Positions 1-7,449 of a stretch of 64,000 nt of DNA are shown here, one piece after another. A program made the translations under genes and the position numbers. The DNA comes from Bacillota bacterium. GTDB lineage: Bacteria; Bacillota; Clostridia; Christensenellales; Borkfalkiaceae. The notes under the pieces are model-generated. The model had not been told where the DNA came from. It saw only the letters and a program-made list of their open reading frames with translations, and did not search any database. The first letter of the stretch is position 1. Each line of letters opens with the position of its first letter. The stretch spans positions 84,406-148,405 of the forward strand of contig JAHZBZ010000001.1 in NCBI GenBank assembly GCA_019423125.1, written 5' to 3'.

Positions 1-2
1 GT

Positions 3-1238
3 GTTTCTGAAATAATGTTGGGAAAAGGAGACAACGATCTTCCTGTTGTATACTTTAGTTATAATTTGCCTCGAAGTAGATATGGGGTCAGTAAAAATAA
101 GATTGAGAAGATTGCCAAAGATCTTGCGGGAACAGCGTATGTCTTATTGGATCCTCAAAGCCCTGTCTTAATAGATAAAATTTCCTTAAAAACAAAAACA
201 AAAAAGGTGTTTCGTGGACATATTGGAATATATTTTCCAGGTGATCCCGAAGTTTTACGAATTAATCCTGAATATCACAAATCCGATTTGATTCCGTTGA
301 TTAAGCATTTAGTATGGACACAGCGTTCATTCCATAGGACAAGCCAAGATATTACTTGGCAAAAAATATTGGATGTCGAAGAATGGGATGGGTTAATACG
401 TTGCGGGGTTGAAGAAAATTTGGCCTTACAAAAGCAAATCAATGAAATGAGCCAAAAAATAGATTTCTTAAAGTATATCAGTGCTAAAGCGGAAATAATT
501 AATCTTCCGATGGAAGGATGGATGGGTGAACAGCTGTTTCTTGGGGAAGAAAGTCGTAATTATGTGATAAAAGCTATGCGTAGAGGCTTGGAGTTTTACT
601 CTGACCGTGGATGTCGGGGGCGACATCTTATAGAAAAATTAATTAAAGTAAATGAAGCTACATCCTTTTTGGCGTCGAATGTGAGGGAAGTGAATGAAGA
701 AATGTTAATCCCTTATTCCGGTGAAGAGTCTTCTTTTGAGCAAAAGCTGGAGTCTTTAGATGCAAAAAGATTTTCATTTGAAAAAAGAAAACATGCATTG
801 CAGGCAGAAGAGTCTCAATATGCAATGGATCAGTTGAAGATGCTTTTTCTTCCGCCCGATGAAAAAGAATTGTTTGACGGGGAATTCAATGATTTGATTT
901 TACTTTGCATCCAGAAAGAAATAGATTATGCGGAAAACCAACACGAAATAGAAATATTAGAAAAAATAATGTCATGCAATCATGAAAGCAATTGTGGGCG
1001 AAGGGTGATGGAGAGTATAGCTAAACAAATTAGGGAGAGTGATCCCTGGACGGGACCAATACAAAAAGGCTTGGAAAGGGCAGGGTTTGTCTTTGAAAGT
1101 TCAGCAAAGCATCATAAAGCTTATTATAAAGATCAAAGGTATCCCGTGATTTTCAGCTGTACGGCAAGTGATGTGCGTGCAGCCAAAAATACTGCATCAG
1201 ATATAATGAAGAAGATTTCAATTTATGCTATAGATTGA
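3..1238 (+). CDS. Hypothetical protein, 5'-partial, with HicA-like C-terminal region
   Basis: The reading frame is open to the window edge (no stop before the ATG at 15), so the true start may lie outside. I do not recognise the whole protein. The N-terminal ~90 residues (VVYFS, then a VSKNKIEKIAKDLAGTAYV stretch) are mixed alpha/beta. The middle, about residues 110-310, is charged and helical and could form coiled coils. The last ~55 residues (GLERAGFVFESSAKHHKAYY, then VIFSCTASDVRAAKN) resemble the small basic HicA-type RNA-binding fold with its F/H-K-x-Y pattern; this is a weak inference. It is AT-rich, stands alone on its strand, and is followed by about 330 bp without genes. It probably belongs to the island that ends at the att copy at 1833. 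A defence or RNA-related role is possible but unproven. Confidence 0.5.
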   Translation, partial: VSEIMLGKGDNDLPVVYFSYNLPRSRYGVSKNKIEKIAKDLAGTAYVLLDPQSPVLIDKISLKTKTKKVFRGHIGIYFPGDPEVLRINPEYHKSDLIPLIKHLVWTQRSFHRTSQDITWQKILDVEEWDGLIRCGVEENLALQKQINEMSQKIDFLKYISAKAEIINLPMEGWMGEQLFLGEESRNYVIKAMRRGLEFYSDRGCRGRHLIEKLIKVNEATSFLASNVREVNEEMLIPYSGEESSFEQKLESLDAKRFSFEKRKHALQAEESQYAMDQLKMLFLPPDEKELFDGEFNDLILLCIQKEIDYAENQHEIEILEKIMSCNHESNCGRRVMESIAKQIRESDPWTGPIQKGLERAGFVFESSAKHHKAYYKDQRYPVIFSCTASDVRAAKNTASDIMKKISIYAID

Positions 1239-1574
1239 CTATCGATAGACATGCTGGAATGTGGTAGATCTAGACATGATTGGCACAACTTTATCGATGT
1301 ATAGTTCAAGAAGGCGATTTTGACGGTTTTGTTGAAGGTGGGCGACCGATGCGGTTACATTATATCTTGATTCACGAAAATGACCAAAAAAGTGCATAAG
1401 TATTGATGTTGCCAAGAATCTGGAAAGGTTTTAACTTCCTTCTATAGAAAAAATATTTTTTCTGATTTTGAAGAAACAAGGCAAAAACTAAAAAAATTCT
1501 GTTTTCTGTTGATTTTTTCTGCTATTGGATTCGACAATGCATGAATCGATACGCGCAAGAAATCGCACGAAAAA
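1239..1574. other. Gene-free stretch
   Basis: No convincing reading frame, tRNA or terminator hairpin was found. The stretch is AT-rich with scattered stops in all frames. Confidence 0.5.
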
Positions 1575-1623
1575 CGCACGCGTGCGATTTTTTGTTGACA
1601 AAAACGCACGCGTGCGATATAAT
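1575..1623 (+). promoter_or_regulatory. Promoter with two identical palindromic operators
   Basis: The 12-bp palindrome CGCACGCGTGCG occurs at 1575-1586 and again at 1605-1616, start to start 30 bp. A consensus -35 TTGACA (1595-1600) and -10 TATAAT (1618-1623) are separated by exactly 17 bp, and the second palindrome fills that spacer. This is the layout of a repressor-controlled sigma-A promoter with cooperative binding on one helix face. The likely binder is unknown. Confidence 0.75.
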
Positions 1624-1642
1624 TTGATTATAGAGGTGAAAT

Positions 1643-1684
1643 ATGGCAAATATTGGATTCCGCTTAAAAAGTCGGTCTTTTTGA
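1643..1684 (+). pseudogene. Stub of a small gene behind the palindromic promoter
   Basis: An ATG preceded by AGAGGTGAA at good spacing starts a 13-codon frame (MANIGFRLKSRSF) that ends in TGA. The strong promoter and ribosome site suggest that this was the start of a real, possibly autoregulated gene whose remainder was lost or frameshifted when the island boundary just downstream (att copy at 1833) formed. A genuine 13-residue peptide cannot be excluded. Confidence 0.35.
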
Positions 1685-1832
1685 GGGCTACAGACATTTG
1701 TAGCAAAAGTGTTCGGAATTCACTTGCGACCTCTTTGGGACTAAAATTGACAAGGCATAAAAACACACAATATATAGCGCCAATATCATAAAATAAACAC
1801 TATATATTGTGCCGTAGGCAGCTCGGGACGGA

Positions 1833-1877
1833 CTCTGACTCCGTCATTCGTTGGTTCGAATCCAGCTACCCCAGCCA
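1833..1877 (+). repeat. att copy 1: 3' end of tRNA-Gln(CTG)
   Basis: This 45-bp block runs from the anticodon loop (CTCTGAC, anticodon CTG) through the T-arm (GGTTCGAATCC) to the acceptor strand and CCA. It is identical to the blocks at 15947 and 28475. Here the anticodon stem is also intact (ACGGA/TCCGT), but the D-arm and 5' acceptor strand do not fit a tRNA, so this is an attachment-site remnant rather than a working tRNA. It is the left boundary of island 1, and the integrase gene begins ~220 bp to the right and points toward it. Confidence 0.85.
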
Positions 1878-1880
1878 CCA

Positions 1881-1938
1881 GACACTATATATTGATAGTT
1901 TTTTAAAATAAAACACAATATATAGTGTCTTTCTTTTT
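1881..1938 (+). terminator. Hairpin behind att copy 1
   Basis: GACACTATATATTG (1881-1894) pairs perfectly with CAATATATAGTGTC (1916-1929), followed by a T-rich tail. It would terminate a tRNA reconstituted at this att site. A related sequence, AACACTATATATTGTG, also lies just left of the att copy (1796-1811). Confidence 0.6.
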
Positions 1939-1962
1939 GCGCTTTTTTGCTTCTTCCCCAAA

Positions 1963-2090
1963 TTGGGGAAAAAATTGGGGAAACTTTTCGGAGTAATTTT
2001 TGTCCGTTGCCCTGTATTTTGCTTATCTCGCCCGCGAAAGCGGGTGTTTTTGTTTGTTCTTTGTCTTTTTCAAAAATTGGATTGGGGAAA
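1963..2090 (+). repeat. Direct repeats TTGGGGAAA, likely integrase arm sites (left end of island 1)
   Basis: TTGGGGAAA occurs at 1963, 1975 and 2082. The same pair, also followed by CTTTT, recurs at the other end of island 1 (15846 and 15856). Matching short direct repeats inside both ends of an integrative element are what arm-type binding sites of a tyrosine integrase look like, so the repeats support the island boundaries. Confidence 0.5.
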
Positions 2091-2096
2091 TTTTTG

Positions 2097-3323
2097 TCAG
2101 TAAATTACTTTTTCGGCTTCTTTGAGCTGAAATTCGTCCGAATAATGCGTGTATACCGTCGACATGATTGTGCCGCTCAGACTGTGTCCAGCCCATATGC
2201 TCACGACTTCTGAGGCAACGCCACATTCCTTGCAACGACTGATAAACGTGTGCCTCAGTTCGTGCGGATGACGTTCGGGCAAAAGCCGCTTCATGCGCGT
2301 GGAGATCGTGTTGAGATTTGTGTTTTTCGCTCGCTCAAAGTCGATAAACGGCAAAACCTTTTTTACCTGCGGGGTAAACGGTATCTTGCGAAGCACCTTG
2401 TTCTGCCCTAAACGCTCTTTGCTCGTCTCGCATTGCAGCCACTTGCCGTCGATGATCTCTATGCTCGCAAGTTCGGATTTTCTCAGACCGAAAAACAGAA
2501 GAACGAGAAGAGCGTCGGTACCTTCGACTTCTTTATGCGACTTGCAGTAGTTGACGAGTCTTGCCTCTTCGTCTTTGGTGAGCGCTTCGCCCTTCTTGGT
2601 TTGGTAGGCGGGCAGTACGACCTTTTTCATGGGAGAGGGGATATTGTAATCCTCGGTTGCCATGTCGAAGATGCAATGCAGCATGAGCGCGAGTTTCTCC
2701 GCTTTGCGGTGTTTGTTTTCGTCCACGATGCCGAAGAGATAGTTTTGCAAGTCGGTGCGCGTGATGCCTGCGAGCGGTTTGTTGCCGAAGGTCGGCTCCA
2801 AGTCCACGCGGAAGGAGCGCTCGTACTCCTTAAAGGTGGAAGGCTTTGTCGTCTGTTCCTTGATCTTCAGCCACTCTCTGCCGTAGTCTCCGAAAAGGAT
2901 GGCCTTTGCTGTCGGAACAGCGGCGGGCGTTTCGGCGGGCTGCACGGGCGGGCGTTCATAAAAGGCGGCAAGCCTGTCCATAAAGCGTTTGCGCATGGTT
3001 TCAAAATCTCGGCCGGACGCCTCGATGTACATTCCTTTGCGGCGTATGCGCGCCTCGAAGTATCCGTTCGAGGTGATGCGGTAGTTGACGATGTAGTTTT
3101 TTGCGATAAAAATCTTTCTGATCGATTCAGGCATGGTTTTGATCTCCTGTTTGGTGAGTTTGAAACCGTTTCTGCCTTTCTCAGAAAGTTTCCCGTTTTC
3201 CCTGTTCAGGGCAATGGCGTCCATTGTCTTGCGGATGGCGCGCATCTGCCCGTAAAGCGCCGCGAGCGGATCTTCGATTGCCGCTGCGGCAAGTTTGGTG
3301 TTGATAGTTGATTGATTTCTCAC
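2097..3323 (-). CDS. Tyrosine recombinase / integrase of island 1
   Basis: Site-specific integrase of about 408 residues. An N-terminal arm-binding region (about 65-125) is followed by a SAM-like core-binding domain (about 150-235) and the catalytic domain. Catalytic signatures are the Arg in FFGLRKSEL (~R280), HELRHTF (H354/R357), AGHS (H380) and nucleophile Y391 in VYTHYS. It ends ~220 bp from the tRNA-Gln att copy and points toward it, as expected for an integrase that acts on that site. It is clearly related to the integrase at 16139 (shared STFKEY, HRKAEKL-like and CKECGVA stretches). The annotated start is a GTG without an obvious ribosome site, so the true start may be further in. Confidence 0.9.
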   Translation of the reverse strand: MRNQSTINTKLAAAAIEDPLAALYGQMRAIRKTMDAIALNRENGKLSEKGRNGFKLTKQEIKTMPESIRKIFIAKNYIVNYRITSNGYFEARIRRKGMYIEASGRDFETMRKRFMDRLAAFYERPPVQPAETPAAVPTAKAILFGDYGREWLKIKEQTTKPSTFKEYERSFRVDLEPTFGNKPLAGITRTDLQNYLFGIVDENKHRKAEKLALMLHCIFDMATEDYNIPSPMKKVVLPAYQTKKGEALTKDEEARLVNYCKSHKEVEGTDALLVLLFFGLRKSELASIEIIDGKWLQCETSKERLGQNKVLRKIPFTPQVKKVLPFIDFERAKNTNLNTISTRMKRLLPERHPHELRHTFISRCKECGVASEVVSIWAGHSLSGTIMSTVYTHYSDEFQLKEAEKVIY

Positions 3324-3664
3324 TGATCGATGCTGTTGCGTGAGCTACTATGTTCTCTCGCTCATCGGATACAATGTTCTCTTTCCTTGCGCAGGTTTCC
3401 TCCTTAAATATAGATTTTTGCGAGTAAAAGCTTCGCGGTTTGTTCAGCCTTCTCCACGGTAAAAAGATATTTAGTTATATTGGATATTAGCCTCCCTGTA
3501 CGGGAAGGTAATACGATAATAGCGGCCCCCGGGCAAAAAAGTCAAGGCCCGGGACTGAAATTTTCGGCTGTTCGCAGAAAATATTGTGCTGCGCTTTGTG
3601 CGCGCAATAGTTTTCCGTCAATTGGCGGACTATTTTTCCGTCAGTTGGCAGGATGACGCTTTGC
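3324..3664. other. Intergenic region with direct repeat and hairpin
   Basis: The region contains an imperfect direct repeat, TTTTCCGTCARTTGGCRGGA, at 3611 and ~3634, and a hairpin CCCGGGC/GCCCGGG at 3528-3552. No coding frame stands out. Its place between integrase and relaxase-like gene suggests regulatory or termination functions, but nothing specific can be assigned. Confidence 0.35.
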
Positions 3665-4462
3665 CTAATAAGGCATATCGTCAAAGGGCGGGGGTTCGTC
3701 GTATAGGTCGCCGTTTGCGCGTGAAAAGCGCTGCGCCTGTTCGGCATTGGTGTTTTTGAGGAGTGATTTACTCTCGCCGCGCACCGCGCCGTACTTGCAG
3801 GAAATTTTGTTGAAGAAGTCTTCCTGCAAGTCGGAAAATGAAGTGAGTCCCCCGCGGGCTTTCCAGAACTCGGACGAACTCAGACGAGGGCGATCAATAT
3901 CGCAGTAATTCCGATAGACGGGCTCGCCGGATTCGTCATAGCGTTGTAACTTGTTGCCTTGCTCGCTTTTGTTGTCGCTCATGACCTTGCTTGTCCATCT
4001 TTCGGTGACGGGCAGATACCAGACAAACAGATTGCGCCGTACCTGTTCGGTGACGGTCGCCGCACAGATGATGTTCTCATGCGTGCGCAGAAATCCGATT
4101 TTGTCGATGGCATAGCGATAACAGTCGGAAAAATAACGACGGATGTCCTCGCTACTCGCAAAGCTATTCCAAAACTCTCTGTTTCCGCCGAATTGCAGGC
4201 ACTCTAACACCGTGTTTTTGCCGCGGGAGAAATACTGTGCGTTCGTGCTTGCCATGATATCTTTCCAAGCCTGTTCGGCAGGGAAGATCATGCGTTTCAG
4301 ATACTCCACCGTAAACCGCTGTTCGCAATCTCCTAAATAGATATCCACGGTGGAAAGCTTGTCCGCCTTATATTTGAGCACCAAAATAGTGGCGTGCTTA
4401 TCCCGCGGACGTTCGTCTTCGGGGTAGGTGTACCATGTGGGTTTTGTGGTATAAACCTTCGT
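3665..4462 (-). CDS. MobV-like protein lacking relaxase catalytic residues
   Basis: The C-terminal half aligns with the MobV relaxase of island 2: an SSEFWKARG block matches CSSEFWEQRG, and a following TSFSDLQEDFFNKISCKYG block matches TSFGNLQDEFYQQVACYYG. In the metal/catalytic motif the island 2 protein has HLDETTPHLQ, whereas here the same columns read VTEQVRRNLF, so no histidine or HxDE remains. It may be a decayed mobilization protein or one reused as an accessory DNA-binding factor. A strong AAAGGAGGT site is followed 7 bases later by ACG (4462) rather than ATG, so either the start codon has mutated or translation begins inside. It lies downstream of the sigma-like gene on the same strand. 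No MobV-type oriT was found nearby. Confidence 0.55.
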   Translation of the reverse strand, partial: TKVYTTKPTWYTYPEDERPRDKHATILVLKYKADKLSTVDIYLGDCEQRFTVEYLKRMIFPAEQAWKDIMASTNAQYFSRGKNTVLECLQFGGNREFWNSFASSEDIRRYFSDCYRYAIDKIGFLRTHENIICAATVTEQVRRNLFVWYLPVTERWTSKVMSDNKSEQGNKLQRYDESGEPVYRNYCDIDRPRLSSSEFWKARGGLTSFSDLQEDFFNKISCKYGAVRGESKSLLKNTNAEQAQRFSRANGDLYDEPPPFDDMPY

Positions 4463-4501
4463 TGTATGTACCTCCTTTAGATATTTTTTGCCAAATGGCA
4501 G

Positions 4502-4530
4502 GGGCGCGCGGACTGTTCGTCCGTGCGCCC
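4502..4530 (-). terminator. Strong hairpin between sigma-like and MobV-like genes
   Basis: GGGCGCGCGGAC pairs with GTCCGTGCGCCC with a five-base loop and one mismatch. There is no U-run on the minus strand, so it may be an mRNA-processing or stabilizing hairpin rather than a terminator. Confidence 0.4.
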
Positions 4531-4637
4531 TTCGACTTATATATTGATGTGAGCGGCTTGTCCAGCTGCCTCTATTGATCAAGCAAATGAAAGGCGGCAA
4601 ATATTCCATTTTACAGATTTTTTCACACGCTTTTCAT

Positions 4638-5774
4638 TTAAGAGTCCTTCTTGCCGTCCTTATCCTCAAATTCGGGGTTTCGGAAACGGGGCTCGGGGCC
4701 TTCGCCGAAGATGGAGACGATCTGTTCGCGGACAGGGCGCGGGTCGTCCTCCTCGATGACGGCGACATTCTGATACTTGCGGCGAAAGTCCTCATACCGC
4801 TTCCCCAGCCGTTTGTATAGTTTTGGAAGGAAGCGCCCGTTGACGTATTCCTCCGCCGTCATCCCCAGCCGCCGTGCAATGCGCTCCGCTTCCTTTTGCA
4901 CCTTCTCCTCATCGGGATGGGAGGGCGGCGTTTGGAGCTTTTCCTGCCGTTCGTTCATTTTTTCGCAGAGGGCAATATACAGCCAGCGCACTTCTTCGAG
5001 CTGTTCTGCAAACTGTAACCGATAGGTGAGCCGCTGCCATTCGGAAAGCTTATTTAGGCGTTGCTTGAATTGCTCGTCGGAAGCGTTATCAAAGGGGCGC
5101 AGGATGAGATATTGCAGGCAGAATTTGCTGTATTCTCGGTAGCTGTAGAACCATTCAAGGAATGCCTCCTGCAAGTCGGAACCGCAGACGCAGCGGAAGA
5201 GATCGAACAGGATATCCTCGTCGTTTTCCGTGCGGAACTTCTCGAGGAATTGTTCCCATTGTCGCTCGGCATAGGCTTCCTTCTTGCAGCGGTCGTGCTG
5301 GAGGGATGTGCTCTCAAGCTTCTCTTTGATCTTTGCAAGGCGTTTGGAGACATAACTTTGCGATCTGTTTAGGGCTGCGGCTATCTCCTCCTGCGTTAGC
5401 TTTTCGAGGAAGTGCATACGGTAGATGCGCTTGTCATCGCCGCGGAAGAGGGCGCGGGCGTCGAGCAGGTCGGCGCTGTCCTCTTGCTGCTGCAAGACGT
5501 CCGCTATCTTCTTGTCGGGGAGATCTTCGATCTTGCGGGGGCGAAAGACGTGGTTGTGCGGCGAAGGCTTGAGATGTCTGACGTTGTGATATTCTTCGCG
5601 GCGTTCCAGGGCGTAGAACTTCTCGTCCATGTCCGAGAGGGCGTCAAAGAGCTCTTCCGAGACTTCTTGCGATGTGAGGCGGCCGTCGGGGCCGTAATAG
5701 TAGTAGATGAGCGTGCCGGGGCGGCTCCCCGGCTGCCGCTGTTCGTTCAGTTTATAAGCTCTGGTTTCAGGCAT
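4638..5774 (-). CDS. Sigma-70-region-4-like HTH regulator
   Basis: A 378-residue protein with a helix-turn-helix around residues 125-150 (KLTQEEIAAALNRSQSYVSKRL) of the sigma region 4 type, inside an otherwise helical, charged protein. It is a counterpart of the 402-residue gene at 19741 in island 2, which has the matching helix (GFTQSEIARELDIDQSTVSRKL) and the same long helical C-terminal half. Such proteins accompany mobilization modules in Clostridia islands and probably control transcription or replication of the element. It starts at ATG 5774 with AAAGGAGAAC upstream. The promoter at 5795-5827 carries the inverted repeat shared by four loci in this window. The spacing to the MobV-like gene suggests one transcript. 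Confidence 0.65.
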   Translation of the reverse strand: MPETRAYKLNEQRQPGSRPGTLIYYYYGPDGRLTSQEVSEELFDALSDMDEKFYALERREEYHNVRHLKPSPHNHVFRPRKIEDLPDKKIADVLQQQEDSADLLDARALFRGDDKRIYRMHFLEKLTQEEIAAALNRSQSYVSKRLAKIKEKLESTSLQHDRCKKEAYAERQWEQFLEKFRTENDEDILFDLFRCVCGSDLQEAFLEWFYSYREYSKFCLQYLILRPFDNASDEQFKQRLNKLSEWQRLTYRLQFAEQLEEVRWLYIALCEKMNERQEKLQTPPSHPDEEKVQKEAERIARRLGMTAEEYVNGRFLPKLYKRLGKRYEDFRRKYQNVAVIEEDDPRPVREQIVSIFGEGPEPRFRNPEFEDKDGKKDS

Positions 5775-5794
5775 GGGTGTTCTCCTTTGTTTCT

Positions 5795-5827
5795 ATTATA
5801 GCACAGAATACATGACAGATATTGTCA
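5795..5827 (-). promoter_or_regulatory. Shared promoter-operator (copy 1)
   Basis: On the minus strand TGACAATATCTGTCA (5813-5827) is followed by TATAAT (5795-5800), whose first base lies exactly 17 bases after the start of the TGTCA half-site. The same geometry is found at 19702, 32936 and 58738. There is no TTGACA at the normal -35 distance, which suggests an activator-dependent or repressor-covered promoter. Confidence 0.7.
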
Positions 5828-5943
5828 CCTTTCCAAAAATTTTTCGGGGAATTTTTTGGGGGAGCGGTGCGGAGGAACGGCGTCGCCTTTTGACGGTTTT
5901 TGGCGGCGAAAAGGGATATTGATAGAATGCAGAACAACCGTTA

Positions 5944-6136
5944 GAAGGTGGGACGAATTTGTACCAAAAACCGATGCCTAAGCAGGATAAGGAAGGTGGG
6001 ATTATCCCGCCTTCGACTGCTGCGTCGTCGCTGCCACTTGTATGTTGTCCGCAAGGGGAGTTCGTTGAAACAACTCTCCCCGTTTGCGGAATACGGCGGC
6101 AACGACACGATGCAACAAGCGGGAAACCCGCTTTTT
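5944..6136 (+). ncRNA. Candidate structured RNA ending in an intrinsic terminator
   Basis: Four nested or adjacent helices can be drawn by eye. A: GAAGGTGGGAT/ATCCCGCCTTC (5992-6014). B: GTCGTCGCTGCC (6024-6035) with GGCGGCAACGAC (6095-6106), one mismatch and one wobble. C, enclosed by B: CCGCAAGGGGAGTT (6049-6062) with a stretch at 6072-6089. D: AGCGGG/CCCGCT plus T5 (6118-6136), a textbook terminator. GAAGGTGGGA is repeated at 5944 and 5992. The region lies between the divergent sigma-like gene and the type VII-like operon. Either an independent small RNA or a leader RNA would fit. A 61-codon frame across it looks non-coding. I do not recognise a known RNA family. Confidence 0.5.
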
Positions 6137-6198
6137 GTATATAATTATTTTTTATAGAATCAGAAGTATAGATTTGGAAGTAATTTTTTTAGACGCTA

Positions 6199-6227
6199 TT
6201 GCAATTTAAGGGCGTGTATGGTAAAAT
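6199..6227 (+). promoter_or_regulatory. Promoter of the type VII-like operon
   Basis: TTGCAA (6199-6204) and TAAAAT (6222-6227) are 17 bp apart and ~75 bp before the first gene of the operon at 6305. Confidence 0.5.
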
Positions 6228-6304
6228 AATTTATATAACTTTGCTTGATATTTACGGAACTTCGATGATTCAATAATAAAAATAATTTTAAACGGAGAAT
6301 CATT

Positions 6305-6976
6305 ATGGCTATATTCAAACAGGAAATGGAAAAAATTTTGATGAATAGGGGGGCTCTTTACAAGCTCGCCGGATTTTTTGCCACGCGTAAGGGCGGAGAA
6401 CTCGACCTGATGTGGCAAGACGCAAAGACCACGGTCGATTATTTTTACGATTCAAACATTCTGGATACAGACAATTTAGACGAAGCACGTTTTTTCGTAC
6501 TGGCGGATTACCTAACCTATATCCCATATGGCTCTAGCGGTTATTCAGCGTTTGCAAGCATGCTCAAGGAGATTAATCCCGACATCTCTGCGGGACAATA
6601 CAGGTATCAGTGGCTTGAAAAGTATATGGGCGAGCGCCTTACTTGGCTGAATGACGGTCAGCGCGAATATGTAAAATACTACTTTGAAAATTACAATAAG
6701 AAGACTATCAATCTCAAAATTCCCGCTGATGTCGCCTCGCTGATATGCCGCTTTCACCACCAGTGCGAGGCGCATTTTAAAACGGAGGGATTTATCAATC
6801 TGACGCAAATAGATGAAGAGCACATAAACAATTTTTCAGACAGGTTTGCCGAGATGTACGAGGAATGTGACAGCGTAGACGCCGATCAATTTTTGAAGGA
6901 TGTGCCGCTGTATGGCGACCTCGGAGAAAAGGAACTTGAATATATCCGCATATTTACTGGCCTGAAGGAGGGATAA
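6305..6976 (+). CDS. Hypothetical protein, first gene of the type VII-like operon
   Basis: A 223-residue soluble, acidic protein with no signal peptide or membrane segment. ATG follows CGGAGAATCATT. I see no known family. It is helical with many aromatic residues (for example YFYDSN, YVKYYFENY). It is followed 3 bp later by the next gene, with that gene's ribosome site inside its last codons, so the two are translationally coupled. Position ahead of the FtsK/EssC-type ATPase suggests an accessory or chaperone role for the small secreted-type proteins, but this is inferred from context only. Confidence 0.55.
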   Translation: MAIFKQEMEKILMNRGALYKLAGFFATRKGGELDLMWQDAKTTVDYFYDSNILDTDNLDEARFFVLADYLTYIPYGSSGYSAFASMLKEINPDISAGQYRYQWLEKYMGERLTWLNDGQREYVKYYFENYNKKTINLKIPADVASLICRFHHQCEAHFKTEGFINLTQIDEEHINNFSDRFAEMYEECDSVDADQFLKDVPLYGDLGEKELEYIRIFTGLKEG

Positions 6977-6979
6977 AAT

Positions 6980-7255
6980 TTGGACGATAAAAAAAGCGGG
7001 CTTGTATATTACACTGCCAAAGAATGGAATGAGCTGTTTGTCTACGGTGGGTTTTATGATTTTTTCAGAAAATATGACAAAAAGACGGATAATTGGCGGG
7101 TAAGCGAAGTTTCATACAGTCAATTTCTGCACGATTTTCGCGTCATTGAAGTAGATGATGGGCAAGCGCGTTTAATTACGTGCGGCAATCTGCCTGTGGA
7201 AGAATATGCGGAATACCGCCATTTGCTTGGCGAAGGTAAGGAGGACGACCGATGA
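6980..7255 (+). CDS. Hypothetical small protein, TTG start
   Basis: A 91-residue protein. The TTG start is fixed by GAAGGAGGG ending 8 bases upstream. It is acidic and aromatic (LVYYTAKEWNELFVYGGFYDFF) with no recognisable family and no membrane segment. Its stop overlaps the next start as ATGA, so it is tightly coupled within the type VII-like operon. Function unknown. Confidence 0.5.
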   Translation: MDDKKSGLVYYTAKEWNELFVYGGFYDFFRKYDKKTDNWRVSEVSYSQFLHDFRVIEVDDGQARLITCGNLPVEEYAEYRHLLGEGKEDDR

Positions 7256-7420
7256 GATACAAATTTATAGGTTGGGCGGATAGCGGCAACAGTCCCCTGT
7301 CCATATAGCGTCGCCGACAGTGACAAGTCCGACGAATTGTTGTCGCTCGATGACGATATAATAGAATTTTTATACAAGTCTGGGGCAAAACTCGATTTGG
7401 ATTATTATATTTTAACTTAA
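7252..7420 (+). pseudogene. Small frameshifted gene in the type VII-like operon
   Basis: From ATG 7252 (overlapping the previous stop) the frame reads MRYKFIGWADSGNSPLSI and stops at 7306. The +1 frame continues without interruption from 7307 (SVADSDKSDELLSLDDDIIE and on) to a TAA at 7418. Removing one base near 7300 would give a ~55-residue acidic protein. This is either a real frameshift mutation, a sequencing error, or a site of programmed shifting. Confidence 0.5.
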
Positions 7421-7449
7421 CGCTATAAAAGAGACGTTGCGAGGTGTTT

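Noticed and set aside
1801..1880. Intact tRNA-Gln at the first att copy
   Set aside because: Anticodon arm, T-arm and 3' acceptor strand are present, but no TGGGGTA 5' strand or D-arm precedes them, so it cannot fold as a complete tRNA.
5959..6144. 61-codon plus-strand frame
   Set aside because: It follows the helices and terminator of the candidate RNA, with no ribosome site and a biased, motif-free product.
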